Positions 50,601 to 58,598 of a stretch of 64,000 nt of DNA are shown piece by piece. A model generated the notes under the pieces. It ran no database searches. It was not told the origin of the DNA and worked only from the letters and a program-made list of their open reading frames with translations. The stretch is taken from NCBI RefSeq assembly GCF_035621475.1, contig NZ_CP141799.1:1910501-1974500 (forward strand), in the 5' to 3' direction. A program made the translations under genes and the position numbers. The DNA comes from Pseudomonas paeninsulae (GTDB lineage: Bacteria; Pseudomonadota; Gammaproteobacteria; Pseudomonadales; Pseudomonadaceae). Numbering within the stretch: position 1 is the first letter of the stretch; every line of letters starts with the position of its first letter.

Positions 50601-53409
50601 CGCTCATGTAGTCCAGCAGCGCTTGGGTGCCCATGATGCTGTTGAGGTTGACGGCGATTTCACTCAGGCCACGCAGCAGTTCGGCCTGGTGTTCGGAGTG
50701 CTGCAGCGCTGCGCGCAGGGCACGGGTCATGCGGTTGCGCTCGCCGATGTCCTTGGCGATGGCGAACACCCCGACGATCTGCTCGTCGATGATGATCGGC
50801 AGGTTGGTGATGTCCACTTCCACTAGTTGCCCATCGCTGTTGCGGCAGCGGACTTCGTGGCTTTGGGCACCTCCGGTGCTGGCGGAGTCGATGTAGTCCT
50901 GGATCAGTGCCAGGTCTTCGTTGTGTACCAGCTTGGAAATGTGTTGTCCGAGCAGTTGCGCTTCGCTGTAGCCGGATAGCCGGCAGCCCGCCTGGTTCAT
51001 GCTCTCGAAATTGCCGTTCAGGTCGAACGAGAACACCGGGTTGGGGTTGAAGGTGAACAGCGAGCGGTAGCGCTGTTCGCTTGCCTGCAGGCGCAGGCGG
51101 TCGTGCTGGCGCTCGATGGCGATGGCAGCCAGCTGGCCGGCGGTGGCCATCAGTTGCAGGTGCTCGTCGTTCGGGCTGCCGGGTTCGTGGTTGTAGATGG
51201 CGAAGGTGCCGAGGACGTCGCCGTGGTGGGAGATCAGCGGGATCGACCAGCAGGCACGCAGGCGATGCTGCAAGGCCATGTCACGAAACTCATGCCACAG
51301 CGGGTCGCTGTCGATGTCTTCGACGATGACCAATTGGCGGCGATACACGGCGGTGCCGCAAGAGCCGACACTGGGGCCGATGGTGAGGCCATGCACAGCC
51401 TGGTTGAAACTGTCTGGCAGGCTCGGCGTAGCGCCGTGGACCAGGTGTTTCTGCTCTTTATCGACCAGCAGCACCGAGCACAATGTGCCGGGCGCCTGAG
51501 ATTGGGCCAGCAGGCAGATGGTTTTGAGAATTTCTGGCAGCGCTTGGTCGGTGGAAATCATGCTGAGGATGTCGCGCTGGTCCTCGGCGTAGGCTTCGTT
51601 GTACACCAGGCGGGTGACGTCATGGGCCACGGCAAACAGGGTGCGGTCGTTCTCCGACCAGCCTGCGGACCAGAGCAGGTGGATAATGCTTCCATCCTTG
51701 CACCGAGCGCTGTTGCGAAAGCCGTGATGGGATTCTCCGGCCATGATGGCGTCGACCGTGGCCTGAGTGCGTTCGCGGTCTTCGGCCGCGATGAACTGCA
51801 GGTAAGGGCGCCCGATCAACTCTTCTGGCGAGTAGCCAAGCACAGTGCTGGCGGACGGACTGAGTTGGGTGAAGCGGCCCTGGGCGTCGATCGAGCAGAG
51901 CACGTCCATGGAGTAGTCCATGATCCGTTGATTCAGCGCCTGCAGTTCGGCCTGACGGCGCAGGCTCTGCTCAAGCGCCTGGTTGCTCAGCTGCAAGCGT
52001 TTGGAGTGCTCGATTGCCAGAAGGGCCAGGCGCTGACTGACCATGATGACGAGGCTGAAGGCCAGGCCAAACAGCACCACGATACCGGGCAAGTGGTTGC
52101 TGGTCAGGCTGGTCGTACTGGCGTCCTGGTAGCTGACCAGGCGCCAGTTGTTGGCGGTCGGCCCGAGCGGCTTACTGGCACCGGCCAGGCTGGGCGGGTG
52201 GCTGGTTTTGTCGAACAGCAAATGCTCGCCCTGGTAGATCCGTACGCCGTTGTCATTCGGCTCACTGCCCAGGCCGTCGTGCAGGGTGCGGGTCAGATCC
52301 AGGCTGGCGACCAACATCCAGTCAGGGTTGTTCGGCAAAGACAGGCGGATCGCTATCAGCCCCTGTGGTCGGGCGGCGAGGTTATACGCCTCGCTCATGT
52401 GCGGCTTGCCGTCCAGGGGGAGGCGTTCTAGCCAGGCGCGCGGGCTGGTTTGGCTGAGCAGGCTGGCCAGCTGTTCGGTTTCTGCATGGCTGCGGTCGAG
52501 CAGCCGTTGCGGGCGCAGGTGTTCATCGAACAGGGCGATCACCTCGATATCGGCAAAATCGCGCAGATAGTTGTGGCTCTCTTGTTGCCATTGGGCGTGA
52601 GTGGGCAGATTTTCGTTGACTGCCCAATGTTCTGCTGTGCGCTGGATCAGCGAGAGACGCGTATCCAGGGTGCTGGTGATCGAGTTTTGCTGGTTGGCCA
52701 ACAGCAATTCGCTTTGTCGGCTGTTCGATTCGATGTTCTGCAGAGTCAGCAGATACCAGACGCTGCAGGTGATAAGGGTGCCGAGGGCGCCGGTGAGGAT
52801 GGTGCTACGCAAGAGCAAGTGGTTGCGCTCGGCGGGCAGTCGAGTGAGGCAGAGCAGCGCAAGGCCCGTGGACAAGCCGAACATATTGGCTGGGCGGCTG
52901 ATGCTGGTGTTGTAACCCAGGCGCCAGGCATCGAACGCTGGCAGCCAGGATGACAGTAGCGACAGGCCGGCCAGCGCCAGCGCTGCGCAGCCGATGATAC
53001 AGTTCAGGCGCTGGCCTTTGCTGCCCCACTGGCTGCTCAGCAGGGCAATGCCGAGCAGGCAGAACAGCAGGGCCAGGGAGCTGCGCATGCGCTGATAACC
53101 GCTGATCAGCGATTGGTCTTGCGCCGAGCTGCCGCTAAGCAGGTTGTGCGCCAGGCTGTAGAGCGCTAGTCCGAGCAGCAGGCTGAGGGTCAAATTGGCC
53201 AGGCGGGGCTTTTGCTGGATGCAGCCCAGGAGTCCAAGGCCGAGCAACAGCCCTGCCAGGGCGCTGTCCGGCAGGAGCACAACCTGAGGGGAGTTGGGCT
53301 GCCACACGAACAGGTAATCCAGCAGGCTGATGCCGCTGAGGGCCAGAATGGTGAAGGCCAGAATGTGCAGATAGGCTTGGTAAATCAGATGGCGGGTCTT
53401 GATGTCCAT
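47662..53409 (-). CDS. Giant membrane PAS/GAF/GGDEF/EAL protein with C-terminal receiver
   Basis: A 1915-residue signalling protein. In rough order: six or seven N-terminal membrane helices (1-225), an outside sensor region (about 225-430), another helix (about 440-465), PAS, GAF, PAS, GAF, PAS and PAS domains (about 490-1330), GGDEF (RLGGDEFIVIL, with RPGD I-site), EAL (YEALLRW, DDFGTGFSSLSYL, AEGVETEEQ intact), and a C-terminal receiver (LLLLDDEDNILRALTRVLRR, phospho-Asp in SDQRMPEMDG). Both cyclic-di-GMP domains look active. The receiver at the C-terminus could be the target of the kinase gene of this operon. The ATG at 53409 has AAGGA. It is the last gene of the operon and contains the largest number of sensor domains in the window. 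Confidence 0.92.
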   Translation of the reverse strand: MDIKTRHLIYQAYLHILAFTILALSGISLLDYLFVWQPNSPQVVLLPDSALAGLLLGLGLLGCIQQKPRLANLTLSLLLGLALYSLAHNLLSGSSAQDQSLISGYQRMRSSLALLFCLLGIALLSSQWGSKGQRLNCIIGCAALALAGLSLLSSWLPAFDAWRLGYNTSISRPANMFGLSTGLALLCLTRLPAERNHLLLRSTILTGALGTLITCSVWYLLTLQNIESNSRQSELLLANQQNSITSTLDTRLSLIQRTAEHWAVNENLPTHAQWQQESHNYLRDFADIEVIALFDEHLRPQRLLDRSHAETEQLASLLSQTSPRAWLERLPLDGKPHMSEAYNLAARPQGLIAIRLSLPNNPDWMLVASLDLTRTLHDGLGSEPNDNGVRIYQGEHLLFDKTSHPPSLAGASKPLGPTANNWRLVSYQDASTTSLTSNHLPGIVVLFGLAFSLVIMVSQRLALLAIEHSKRLQLSNQALEQSLRRQAELQALNQRIMDYSMDVLCSIDAQGRFTQLSPSASTVLGYSPEELIGRPYLQFIAAEDRERTQATVDAIMAGESHHGFRNSARCKDGSIIHLLWSAGWSENDRTLFAVAHDVTRLVYNEAYAEDQRDILSMISTDQALPEILKTICLLAQSQAPGTLCSVLLVDKEQKHLVHGATPSLPDSFNQAVHGLTIGPSVGSCGTAVYRRQLVIVEDIDSDPLWHEFRDMALQHRLRACWSIPLISHHGDVLGTFAIYNHEPGSPNDEHLQLMATAGQLAAIAIERQHDRLRLQASEQRYRSLFTFNPNPVFSFDLNGNFESMNQAGCRLSGYSEAQLLGQHISKLVHNEDLALIQDYIDSASTGGAQSHEVRCRNSDGQLVEVDITNLPIIIDEQIVGVFAIAKDIGERNRMTRALRAALQHSEHQAELLRGLSEIAVNLNSIMGTQALLDYMSERLRLLLGAHQSAIRLNPGDNGATSINAVSLSEKYAAWQDAPNPFDDSAIRSLSGEIDQPTLLTQEELAQHPCWPELSRADNLHPPMRGLLAVPLSNHHGAHFGLLQLSDKYTGEFNPDDLAIARQFAQMAVAVLENNRLMQAVITGERRLQAQLEFTSAITNSIAEGLLAVDRQGLLSFVNPTAAELLGQPAQALLGQALANYLPLALNDSEHHQRTSSYHGEIRLTLTSQGERYIAYDSAPLLDDDVPQGWVVAFRDITPQKEADKQLRLLKRSLEASYNGALICDALADDLPIIYVNPAFERITGYSAAEAIGQNCRFLQGSEREQAGIQEIRQGLAEKRDSHVVLRNLRKDGTPFWNDLYIAPVPDEEGKITHFIGVQNDISEQKRYESELAYNASHDVLTGLPNRSLLEDRLIQGCQISRRYKRSLAVMFIDLDGFKPINDSMGHGAGDLVLVEVARRMNQQVRPGDTVARLGGDEFIVILPDLAREEDVLLVADRIMESIARPYTVGGVDLHITASIGITLNDGSIEPPMQLIQQADLAMYKAKQQGRNNYQWYTEDLKQKVSERVTLRNEIQKAIDSEAFELYYQPQIDSHSGRVIGYEALLRWQHAEQGFISPAQFVPIAEDTGQIIPLSEWVLKTACRDARLLLDQGFEGAVMAVNISPVQFQRANFVDFVRSSLAQSKLPAELLELEITESVLLANAERAIFTLHALKNLGVRIAIDDFGTGFSSLSYLKRLPIGKIKIDRSFIQDVISDRHDAAITQAIISMAHHLQLKVIAEGVETEEQVAFLKKNHCDEFQGYYFARPIPLATLQQYLQQQRAKGRLPAADSVAASGTQTLLLLDDEDNILRALTRVLRRDGYHVLTANRAQDAFALLAKHQVQVILSDQRMPEMDGTAFFSQVKDLYPETIRIVLSGYTDLISVTEAINQGAIYKFLTKPWDDAQLRATVAQAFQHHELAQPKDDKPAPKDNPAP

Positions 53410-53452
53410 CCACGCGTCCTTATCGATCTGCGCCGGGTAGCGCGGATGATCA

Positions 53453-53995
53453 TCAGTTGGCCTGTGCGTCGTCCAGTTCGTCGATCAGCACTGAACCATC
53501 GCTGTCGCGGCGAACTCGGGTAAGGCCTGGATGTTCGACCTCCAAGCGCAGTAATTCCTGCTGCTGGCGATCGAGGGCGCTTTGTTGTTGGCGCACCTGC
53601 ATAAGCAGGCGCTGGTTTTCATCGCGCAGGAGAAACAGGTCGATGGCGCCACGCAAAGCGACTTCGATCTCGAAGTCTTCCCAGGGTTTGGCGATGAAGC
53701 GATAGACCTCCGCCTGGTTGATCGCTTGCATCATCGAATTGCGGTCGCAATGACCGGTCAGCAATATACGCATGGCATTGGGCTGACGCTGCTTGGCGAA
53801 TTGCAGGTAGGTGACGCCGTCCAGGTGCGGCATCTTGAAGTCGGAGACGATCACCGCGTATTCATGCTCGGTCAGCGCATCCAGGGCTTCCTGTACGTCG
53901 CTGAAGGCATGCACTTCCCAGTCGTGAGGGCGCAACACCCGCTGTAGCGCCTTGAGAATCTGCGGTTCGTCATCCAGCAGTTGAATCTTGATCAT
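53453..53995 (-). CDS. Response regulator with coiled-coil tail
   Basis: A 180-residue protein: a receiver domain (about 2-125; IQLLDDEPQILKALQRVL, phospho-Asp52 in VSDFKMPHLDG, the Thr in ILLTGH, and Lys in FIAKPWEDF) followed by a Gln-rich coiled coil (RLLMQVRQQQSALDRQQQELLRL) and a short acidic end. No output domain is present, so it probably acts by binding a partner. Its stop-start overlaps the HD-GYP regulator by ATGA. The receiver is of the same RpfG/PleD-like type as the other two in the operon, suggesting that all three share the upstream kinase. Confidence 0.9.
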   Translation of the reverse strand: MIKIQLLDDEPQILKALQRVLRPHDWEVHAFSDVQEALDALTEHEYAVIVSDFKMPHLDGVTYLQFAKQRQPNAMRILLTGHCDRNSMMQAINQAEVYRFIAKPWEDFEIEVALRGAIDLFLLRDENQRLLMQVRQQQSALDRQQQELLRLEVEHPGLTRVRRDSDGSVLIDELDDAQAN

Positions 53996-55335
53996 GGCGT
54001 CTTCTCCGTGGCGTGCGTGGCATCCTCGGCGGTGCGGACAAACAGGGTGTAGTGGCCACTTTCACTGGCTTCGAAGGCGATCAGCTTGTCGATTAACAGA
54101 GCGGTCAGCGGCTTGCCCTCATTGAGCAGCAGCATGCCATTGTCGGCGTTCAGGTTGCGCGCCAGCACCATGCCAGGCTCCAGGCGGCGGGTATCCAGGG
54201 CGAGAATGCTCGGGTCAGAGAGGGTGATGTCCGGTGCCAGTTCGGTGCAGAGGCTGATGAACTGCTCGCACAACTGCGGATCGTAGAGGCGTCCGCTGTA
54301 TTTGTTGATCAGCAACAGGGCTTCATCGCGGTTTAGCCTGCGCTCGAGAATGCTGCCGCGCTGCAATTCGATGAAATCCACGGCCAGTTTCAGCAGGCGT
54401 GAGCCGAAAGGCGTGGCTTCGCCCTTGAGGTGGTCGGGGAAGCCGCTGCCATCCCAGCGCTCCTGGTGATGTCGGATCAGGCGGGCCGCATCCTGGAGCG
54501 GCTCCAGGGTCATCAGCAAATTCTCACCCTGAACCGGGTACTGCCGGTAGCGCTCGCGCTCCTGCTTGTAGAGCAGATCGGAGGGGCGGCTGAGCAGTTG
54601 ATCGTCCCAGGTCAGCTTACCGATATTGTAGAGTGCGGCGGCCATGGTCAGGTCGCGGCTGGGGGCTGCGTCGAGGCCGTGTAATTCGGCATAGGCGCGA
54701 ACCAGGGCAATGACTTGAGTATTGGTCTGTTTGTCCTTAGGGATGCGTTGGTTGACCAGGCTGGAGAACACCTCGGTCGCCGTCACATAGCTGCGCTTGA
54801 GCTCCTCGTAAGCCAGGTCGAGCATGTCGGCGGTCTGTTCCAGCTCGGCGGTGCGCGCCATGACCCGCTGTTCCAGGGTTTCGTTGAGCTCCTGCAGGCG
54901 CTGGTTCTGTTCCAGACTCAGCGCTTCCAGGCGCACTCGCTCACGCTCCGAGTGTTGATAGGCCAGGGCTTGGCGCATGGTCAGGCGCAGTTCGTCGTCG
55001 TCCCAGGGCTTGCTGATATAGCGGTAGATCTGCCCCTGGTTGATGGCGCGAATGGTGGTGCTGATATCGGCGTAGCCGGTGAGCAGGATGCGCATGGTCT
55101 CGGGCCAGTGCTTCTGCACTTCGGCCAGCAGGGTCGCGCCGTCCATGCCCGGCATGCGGGCGTCAGAAATCACCAGGTCGATCGGTTGGCTGCGCAGTAT
55201 CTCCAGCGCCTGCTCGCCGCCATTGGCGATCTGCACGCTATAGGCTTCGCCCCTGAGCACGCGGCGTAGGCTGCTGAGAATGTTCTCTTCGTCGTCGACC
55301 AGAAGGACGTTGGCGATGCTGTTCGGTTCATTCAT
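53992..55335 (-). CDS. Response regulator with degenerate HD-GYP domain
   Basis: A 447-residue protein: a receiver (about 8-125; LLVDDEENILSSLRRVLRG, phospho-Asp58 in ISDARMPGMDG, Lys in YISKPWDDDEL), a coiled coil (about 130-185) and an HD-GYP-like domain (about 200-370). The usual HD dyad reads YN (Tyr236-Asn237 in AALYNIGKL), the later metal His of the xxHP motif reads Tyr (RQYPVQG), and the GYP is GFP (HHQERWDGSGFP). The metal site is therefore incomplete, and hydrolysis of cyclic-di-GMP is doubtful; a binding or scaffold role is more likely. It overlaps the kinase gene by 8 bp. The ATG at 55335 gives the family N-terminus. Confidence 0.9.
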   Translation of the reverse strand: MNEPNSIANVLLVDDEENILSSLRRVLRGEAYSVQIANGGEQALEILRSQPIDLVISDARMPGMDGATLLAEVQKHWPETMRILLTGYADISTTIRAINQGQIYRYISKPWDDDELRLTMRQALAYQHSERERVRLEALSLEQNQRLQELNETLEQRVMARTAELEQTADMLDLAYEELKRSYVTATEVFSSLVNQRIPKDKQTNTQVIALVRAYAELHGLDAAPSRDLTMAAALYNIGKLTWDDQLLSRPSDLLYKQERERYRQYPVQGENLLMTLEPLQDAARLIRHHQERWDGSGFPDHLKGEATPFGSRLLKLAVDFIELQRGSILERRLNRDEALLLINKYSGRLYDPQLCEQFISLCTELAPDITLSDPSILALDTRRLEPGMVLARNLNADNGMLLLNEGKPLTALLIDKLIAFEASESGHYTLFVRTAEDATHATEKTP

Positions 55336-56623
55336 GGTGATCGGCGTCCTCCTTGAACGGTGGCTGGGTTGGCTGCTGGGCCGGTAACCAGACACGAAAG
55401 CGCGTGCCCTGGCCAGGCGTGCTGAAAACCTCGATGCGACCATTGTGCTTACGCACGATGTTATAAGACAGCGACAAGCCGAGGCCGGTGCCTTTACCCA
55501 CCGGTTTGGTGGTGAAGAAGGGTTCGTAGATACGGTTGAGCAGGTGCGGCGCGATGCCTTGGCCGGTATCTTCCACTTCCAGCCAGACCCATTCGCCTTG
55601 GTGCCCGCTGCGCAGGGTGATGCGACCGAACTGCTCGATGGCGTGGGCGGCGTTGACCAGTAGGTTCATCATGACCTGGTTGATTTGCGAGGGCATGCAT
55701 TCCACCGCAGGTAGCTGGCCGTATTCCTTGACCACTTCGGCCTTGTACCTGAGCTCGTTATTGACCACGTTAAGGGTGATGTCGAGGCCACGATGCAGGT
55801 CGGCGAGGCGGAATTCATCCTCCTCGAAATGGGAAAAATCCTTGAGCGCGGTACTGATCTTCTTGACCTGCTCGATGCCATCTTCGGACTCACCGATTAG
55901 TGCCTCGACATCATTGCGGATGTAGTCGTACTCCAGACTGCGCTTTAGCTGGCGTACCTCGCCGAGGCTGGCGGCGCCATCCACTGCATCGATGATGCGC
56001 AGTAGATCATGGACGTAGCCGGCGAGGGTCTGCAGGTTGGAGAACACATAACCGATCGGGCTGTTGATCTCATGCGCCACGCCGGCAGCGAGCTGGCCGA
56101 TGGCCGCAAGCTTTTCCGACTGCATGAGCTGGGCATTGGCTTTTCCCAGCGTCGTGATCAGTCGTTCCTGCTCGACCTGTTTGCTGCTCAAGGTATGCAG
56201 GGCGGCATCCAGCTGGTTGTTGTCGCGGGTGAGTTTGCTGCTGTCGTACAGCAGCAAACCAAATAGCGGCTGGTCATCGCTGCGCTTGAAAGGAAACAGC
56301 AGGGTGCTTTGCCGCATCAACGGGGCCGGTTCCCCGGACGTGTCGAATGGCAGTTGAATCAGGTAGGGGCTTTCGTGCCACTCGGTGTAGACGTGCTCGC
56401 CCTGATCGCGGGCCAAGACCAGCATCTTGCTCAGGCAGGGGGTGTCGGTTTCCGGGAATATGAGGGCCAGTGGCTGTTGCTGCGCCTGCTCAAGCCGCTT
56501 GCCGCTACACTGGGTAACAAAGTTGTTCCAGTACTGAATGCGCAGCTCGGCATCGAGGATGATCACGCCGATATCGATGTGCTCAACAAGAGCAGAGGCC
56601 AATTCACTTTGGCGGCTATCCAT
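55328..56623 (-). CDS. Cytoplasmic PAS-sensor histidine kinase
   Basis: A 431-residue histidine kinase. A PAS-like domain (about 10-130; VEHIDIGVIILDAELRIQYWNNFVTQ) precedes a coiled-coil and the phospho-acceptor His184 in AAGVAHEINSPIGYVFSNL. The ATPase domain (about 290-420) has the N-box MMNLLVNAAHAI, VEDTGQGIA and GTGLGLSLSYNIV. No membrane helix is seen. It is the first gene of the operon, so it probably phosphorylates the three receivers that follow. The ATG at 56623 has GGAG six bases upstream; the longer reading to 56797 crosses the divergent gene start and is rejected. Confidence 0.9.
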   Translation of the reverse strand: MDSRQSELASALVEHIDIGVIILDAELRIQYWNNFVTQCSGKRLEQAQQQPLALIFPETDTPCLSKMLVLARDQGEHVYTEWHESPYLIQLPFDTSGEPAPLMRQSTLLFPFKRSDDQPLFGLLLYDSSKLTRDNNQLDAALHTLSSKQVEQERLITTLGKANAQLMQSEKLAAIGQLAAGVAHEINSPIGYVFSNLQTLAGYVHDLLRIIDAVDGAASLGEVRQLKRSLEYDYIRNDVEALIGESEDGIEQVKKISTALKDFSHFEEDEFRLADLHRGLDITLNVVNNELRYKAEVVKEYGQLPAVECMPSQINQVMMNLLVNAAHAIEQFGRITLRSGHQGEWVWLEVEDTGQGIAPHLLNRIYEPFFTTKPVGKGTGLGLSLSYNIVRKHNGRIEVFSTPGQGTRFRVWLPAQQPTQPPFKEDADHHE

Positions 56624-56781
56624 GGCGAGCTCCGCTTGGCGACCAGGCTGGGAGTTGTTTGTATTACCTGGGGTGCGTTTTGTAATTCGTCGTTTAGACT
56701 TTTTTTTGACGTCGAAATTATGGCGTTGATAGACGTTCGCTGCCACACTTATTTTAATCACTCTGCCACTCAGGTTAGCCC

Positions 56782-57480
56782 ATGGCGCAGCCCGCAATCG
56801 ATGATTCGATTATCCAGTATTATTTCGAGTTCGCCGACGGCCGCAGTTGGCAGCATAAGGTCGATTTGGCGGCGCTACCCGGCGCGCCAGACGAAGCGCT
56901 TCCAGACTGGGCGCGCCTCGAATTCGAGCAATGCGGACATTGTCCGCTGCGTGATGCAGACACCTCCTATTGCCCCTTCGCCGTAGCCTTGGTCAAGCCT
57001 GTTGAGGTGTTGGCGCAGATGCCTTCCTATGAGGAGGTGGCTGTGCGTGTGGTGTGGCGGGGCCGGGATATCCGTCAGCGTACCTCGTTGCAGCGCGCTT
57101 TCGGTTCGCTGCTTGGTGTGCTGGGAGCCGCTTCGGGCTGTCCATACACGCGACAGCTTAAAGCCATGGCCTGGTTTCACCTGCCGTTCAGCGGCACCGA
57201 CGAAACCCTGTACCGGGTGTTCGGCACTTACCTGCTTGGGCAATACCTGCGCCAACAGCGTGGCATGAGTGCGGACTGGTCGCTGACCGACTTGCGTGAG
57301 GTGTATCGCAACTTGCGCCTGGTCAACCTGGGTATGACTGCGCGGCTGCGCGCCGCGGCCGGCGAAGATTCGGGGCCCAATGGCATGATCCTGCTCGATT
57401 TGCTGGCGGCCGACACCCTGTATTCACTGGATCAGTACGAGGGTGAGCTGGATCGCTTCTTCGAGACGTTTTTCGAGTAA
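56782..57480 (+). CDS. Conserved protein of unknown function with four cysteines
   Basis: A 232-residue soluble protein, divergent from the kinase operon (158 bp between starts). No known family is recognised. Near the N-terminus it has CGHC (Cys51, Cys54) and YCPF (Cys64), with a further Cys120 in SGCPYT: an arrangement able to bind zinc or an iron-sulphur cluster. The remainder looks alpha-helical (LREVYRNLRLVNLGMTARLRAAAG, LLDLLAADTLYSLDQYEG). No signal peptide or membrane segment. The shared intergenic region suggests joint control with the cyclic-di-GMP operon, so it may be a redox or metal input or an output of the same system; that is inference. Confidence 0.8.
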   Translation: MAQPAIDDSIIQYYFEFADGRSWQHKVDLAALPGAPDEALPDWARLEFEQCGHCPLRDADTSYCPFAVALVKPVEVLAQMPSYEEVAVRVVWRGRDIRQRTSLQRAFGSLLGVLGAASGCPYTRQLKAMAWFHLPFSGTDETLYRVFGTYLLGQYLRQQRGMSADWSLTDLREVYRNLRLVNLGMTARLRAAAGEDSGPNGMILLDLLAADTLYSLDQYEGELDRFFETFFE

Positions 57481-57586
57481 GCCCGAGCAGGGAGAGGGAT
57501 CAGTTCTGTAGGAGATCCCCCGTCGTCCAGACGCCGCGCTGTCGCGCAGCAAACTGGAGGCAATGGTGTCTTTCGGCTTGTGGGTA

Positions 57587-57644
57587 CCTGTAGGAGCGGG
57601 CCATGCCCGCGATGGGTTTCGCGGGCATGGCCCGCTCCTACAGG
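57587..57644. repeat. Perfect 26-bp inverted repeat (Pseudomonas REP type)
   Basis: Two exact 26-base inverted arms (57587-57612 and 57619-57644; CCTGTAGGAGCGGG ...) with a 6-base loop. They match the well-known GTAGGAGCGGG Pseudomonas REP sequence. It lies between convergent genes and is followed by an AT-rich stretch (about 57650-57690) with no gene. It may act as a transcription or message boundary. Confidence 0.85.
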
Positions 57645-57777
57645 GCTTTGTGTATATTTAATTTATATATATAAAACAATGAGTTATTCTTTGTTTGATG
57701 AGAGTCGTCCTACCTCTCCGCCGGCAAGACGATTCCTACGGACTCAACCATCACCCGCTAGTAGCGGAGGCGTTGAG

Positions 57778-58596
57778 TCAGGGGCGGTGTTCGCGCAGTT
57801 CGGCGATTTCTGCGCGCAGGGCTTTCAGTTCATCGAGCAGCAATTGTTCGGTTTTCGAGGGCGGCGCCTGGAGGGCTTCCTGGTCGTGGGTGGCTTGCAT
57901 GGCATTGACCACTACCGCGATGAACAGGTTGAGCATCATGAAGGTGGCGATCAGGATGAAGGGCAGAAAGTACATCCAGGCCAACGGGAACTGTTCCATC
58001 ACCGGGCGCACAATTCCCATCGACCAGCTTTCCAGGGTCATCACCTGGAACAGGGTGTAGAGGCTGGCCCCGAGGCTGCCGAACCATTGCGGAAAAGCCT
58101 CGCCGAACAGTTGGGTAGCCATTACCGCCGCCACGTAGAACACCAGGCCAAGAAGCATGGCGATGCTGCCCATGCCCGGCAGCGAAGACAGCAGAGCCTG
58201 TACCACCCGGCGCATATTAGGGTTGATCGAGATCAGCCGCAAAACGCGCAAAACCCTCAGCGCGCGCAGCACGGCGAATGGTCCACTGGCTGGCACCAGG
58301 GCGATACCCACCACCAGGCAATCGAATACCGCCCAGGGATCGCGCAGCAGGCTGGCGCCGCGGGCAATGAAGCGCAGTGCCAGTTCGAGGATGAACAAGC
58401 CGAGTATCAGCTTGTCCAGTGCCTGCAACACGCTGCCCCAGTCGGCCATCAGGCTTAGCGAGGTTTCCATGCCGAGGATTGCCGCATTGAGGATGATCAG
58501 GGCGGTCACCAGGCGAGTGATGCCTGGGCTTTCCATCAGGTCGGCCAGGCGCTCGCGCCAAGTGCCGTAGCTCGGGGCCAGGATATTTTCGGGCAT
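57778..58596 (-). CDS. Voltage-gated sodium channel (NaChBac/NavAb type)
   Basis: A 272-residue single-domain cation channel. Helices S1-S4 span about residues 24-130; S4 (PFAVLRALRVLRVLRLI) has four regularly spaced arginines (111, 114, 117, 120). The pore region carries the selectivity filter TLESWSM (187-193), the same motif as NavAb and related to TLESWAS of NaChBac; S6 is FILIATFMMLNLFIAVVVNAM. The C-terminus (about 248-270; EQLLLDELKALRAEIAELREH) is a coiled coil for tetramer assembly. Its start is 2 bp from the apt stop, so it is likely cotranscribed with apt. Annotation as a generic ion transporter would miss the sodium-type filter. Confidence 0.9.
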   Translation of the reverse strand: MPENILAPSYGTWRERLADLMESPGITRLVTALIILNAAILGMETSLSLMADWGSVLQALDKLILGLFILELALRFIARGASLLRDPWAVFDCLVVGIALVPASGPFAVLRALRVLRVLRLISINPNMRRVVQALLSSLPGMGSIAMLLGLVFYVAAVMATQLFGEAFPQWFGSLGASLYTLFQVMTLESWSMGIVRPVMEQFPLAWMYFLPFILIATFMMLNLFIAVVVNAMQATHDQEALQAPPSKTEQLLLDELKALRAEIAELREHRP

Positions 58597-58598
58597 GA

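Noticed and set aside
51103..52431. 442-residue plus-strand reading opposite the giant signalling gene
   Set aside because: Antisense to well-conserved PAS/GAF domains, no ribosome site, no known family.
57660..57700. AT-rich stretch as a possible attachment site or origin
   Set aside because: It is short, shows no direct repeats, DnaA boxes or integrase nearby, and follows an ordinary REP palindrome.
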